Shown here: positions 62,499-64,000 of the stretch, in pieces | Position numbering within the stretch: position 1 is the first letter of the stretch | Layout: each line of letters opens with the position of its first letter | Source of the DNA: Nocardia sp. NBC_00403 | GTDB lineage: Bacteria > Actinomycetota > Actinomycetes > Mycobacteriales > Mycobacteriaceae | Length of the DNA stretch: 64,000 nt | NCBI RefSeq assembly: GCF_036046055.1 | Contig: NZ_CP107939.1 | Coordinates: 7,812,001 to 7,876,000, forward strand | Direction of reading: 5' to 3' | Notes under the pieces: generated by a model | The model's database searches: none | What the model was told of the DNA's origin: nothing | Seen by the model: only the letters and a program-made list of their open reading frames with translations | Translations under genes and position numbers: made by a program

Positions 62499-64000
62499 AT
62501 GACACAGCCTTTGGACCCGCAGGCCATGGCGGCCGCGGCAATCGCTCGGCTGACCGGGCCCGGCGGACAGTTCGAAATGGTGGTCGAGGAGGTGCTCGGC
62601 GCACCGATGCCGGTGATGCGGCATCGCGGCCGCTCGCTCGGCGAAGTGCTCGCGGCATCCATCGGGTTGGCCGACCGCGACTACCTGGTCACCGAGGACC
62701 GCAGGATGTCCTACACCGAGCACGCGCACGCAGTCGGCGCGCTGGCCCGCGCCCTGCGCGACCGGTATGGCGTCGGAAAGGGCGACCGGATCGGCATCCT
62801 GGCGGCGAACACGCCGGAATGGGTCGTCGCGTTCTGGGCGGCACAGACCCTCGGCGCCATCGCCGTCGGGTACAACGCCTGGTGGGCACCCCGCGAAATC
62901 GCGTACGGCATCGACCACACCCGGCCCGCGGTGTTGATCGTCGACGTGAAGCGGGCCGCACAGCTGACGGACCTGGACATCCAGGTCCCGGTGCTGACCA
63001 TGGAGCAAGACCTCCCCGCCCTGATCGCCGCATTCGACGACGGCGAGCTGCCGCGCACGCCGGTGGCCGAGGACGATCCTGCGGTCATCCTCTACACCAG
63101 CGGCACGAGCGGACGCCCGAAAGGCGCGGTGCACACCCAGCGAAACCTGTTGGCGGTCATCGACTATCACCGTTTCAACGACGCATTGGCCGCCGCCTTC
63201 CAAGGCCGCGCCGACGACGGCAGCCCGAAAGGCAGACGGTTCCTGCTCACCTCGCCGCTGTTCCACATCGCCAGCCTGCACAACCTGGTGATACCGCGGA
63301 TGGCGACCGGCGATACCACCGTCATATACCAGGGTTCGTTCGACGCCGATCGCGTACTGCAGTTGGTCGAACGCGAACACATCACCAACTGGGGCGCGAT
63401 GCCGACGATGGCAAGCCGGATGCTCGAAACCGATCTGTCCCGCTACGACCTGTCCTCGCTGACGTCGTTCTCGCTCAACTCGGCGCCGTCCTCGGCCGCA
63501 CTGCAACACCATCTACGCGAACAACTTCCGGTGGCGAAGACCGCACTCGTGACCAGCTACGGCCTCACCGAATGCAGTACCGCCGCCACCCTGGCGGCCC
63601 CCGCCGAGCTGGCCGCGTTCCCGGATACCGTCGGCCGCCCCGTCGTCGGTGTCACCATCGAAATCCGGGACGCCGCGGGCAATGCCGTCCCCGAAGGCAC
63701 CGAGGGTGAGATCTGCGTGCGCAGCCCCTACGTAATGCTCGGCTACTGGGAGGACGAGGCCGCGACAGCCGCCGCCATCACTCCCGACCGCTGGCTGCGT
63801 ACCGGCGATATCGGCGTGCAGGAGCAGGGCCGGCTTCGCCTGTCCGGCAGGCGTTCCGATCTCATCCTGCGCGGTGGCGAGAACGTCTATCCCACCGAGA
63901 TCGAGCAGTGTCTCGAGGAACACCCCGCGGTGCGTGAGTGCGCCGTCGTCGGCGTGCCCGATGCCGATCTCGGCCAGCAGGTCGCCGCGGTGGTCGTCGT
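62499..64000 (+). CDS. acyl-CoA synthetase / adenylate-forming enzyme (partial)
   Basis: It starts at ATG 62499 with GAGGAAGG upstream, and remains open to the window end, so the C-terminus is missing. 500 residues are visible. [22 protein letters not shown] is the P-loop; [14 protein letters not shown] is A5; [38 protein letters not shown] gives A7/A8. It activates a carboxylic acid to acyl-CoA, the last step needed before beta-oxidation of the cleaved product. It is 34 bp after the dehydrogenase and closes the cluster seen here. Confidence 0.9.
   Translation, partial: MTQPLDPQAMAAAAIARLTGPGGQFEMVVEEVLGAPMPVMRHRGRSLGEVLAASIGLADRDYLVTEDRRMSYTEHAHAVGALARALRDRYGVGKGDRIGILAANTPEWVVAFWAAQTLGAIAVGYNAWWAPREIAYGIDHTRPAVLIVDVKRAAQLTDLDIQVPVLTMEQDLPALIAAFDDGELPRTPVAEDDPAVILYTSGTSGRPKGAVHTQRNLLAVIDYHRFNDALAAAFQGRADDGSPKGRRFLLTSPLFHIASLHNLVIPRMATGDTTVIYQGSFDADRVLQLVEREHITNWGAMPTMASRMLETDLSRYDLSSLTSFSLNSAPSSAALQHHLREQLPVAKTALVTSYGLTECSTAATLAAPAELAAFPDTVGRPVVGVTIEIRDAAGNAVPEGTEGEICVRSPYVMLGYWEDEAATAAAITPDRWLRTGDIGVQEQGRLRLSGRRSDLILRGGENVYPTEIEQCLEEHPAVRECAVVGVPDADLGQQVAAVVV

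Overview
The window is high-GC actinobacterial DNA, most likely from Nocardia or a close mycolic-acid-forming relative. Codon third positions are strongly G/C biased. It carries an ftsE-ftsX / smpB / tmRNA neighbourhood, a prfB-mscS-ftsE gene order like that of mycobacteria, a heteromeric acyl-CoA dehydrogenase pair of the FadE24/FadE23 kind, two FadD-like synthetases and the broken front end of a non-ribosomal peptide synthetase. Genus is an inference; no rRNA gene is present.

Layout. (1) 1-11000 is accessory and catabolic: the end of a PucR-type regulator, a DUF218/YdcF protein, a small two-helix membrane protein, a divergent SDR/TetR pair with two matched operators and an alpha/beta hydrolase, an AI-2E-type permease, a CGNR zinc-finger regulator facing a carboxymuconolactone-decarboxylase/phosphotriesterase-like operon across two identical palindromes, an NRPS fragment, and an AraC/NmrA divergent pair. 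(2) 11000-16300 is decayed: a YdeI-family gene under a perfect 12-bp inverted repeat, a second NmrA-like gene, frameshifted remnants, a YPS-repeat secreted protein and a transposase tail. (3) 16300-18600 is a hydrolase plus carotenoid-oxygenase operon. (4) 18600-29800 is conserved core on the minus strand: prfB, mscS, a tiny membrane ORF, ftsE, ftsX, recQ, phoA, a Tat-exported phosphatase, smpB, a DMT transporter and tmRNA. (5) 29900-37400 has an MmyB-like HTH regulator, FMN reductase, hisN, an acetyltransferase, a GT-C glycosyltransferase and the fadE24-fadE23 operon behind two tandem palindromes. (6) 37400-42300 looks like a patchwork: two extra copies of the fadE23 3' end bracket a secreted lipase, a damaged tRNA-Lys and a small secreted protein. 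(7) 42300-50900 has a lipoprotein, two tandem fadD genes, a His-rich membrane protein and a PepSY protein, a secreted protein and a frameshifted Rpn-type tail. (8) 50900-54200 is a galactose module (galK, sodium symporter, small membrane partner). (9) 54380-57071 is a translationally coupled operon of a pyruvoyl-dependent arginine decarboxylase, an unrecognised 190-aa protein and a membrane GGDEF diguanylate cyclase. (10) 58000-64000 is a TetR-controlled catabolic cluster: flavin monooxygenase, serine hydrolase, zinc alcohol dehydrogenase and an acyl-CoA synthetase cut by the window end. Its order fits Baeyer-Villiger-type ketone breakdown.

The least ordinary items are the repeated fadE23 3' ends, which behave like junctions of inserted cassettes; the arginine-decarboxylase/GGDEF operon; and a set of paired palindromic operators that can each be assigned to an adjacent regulator.
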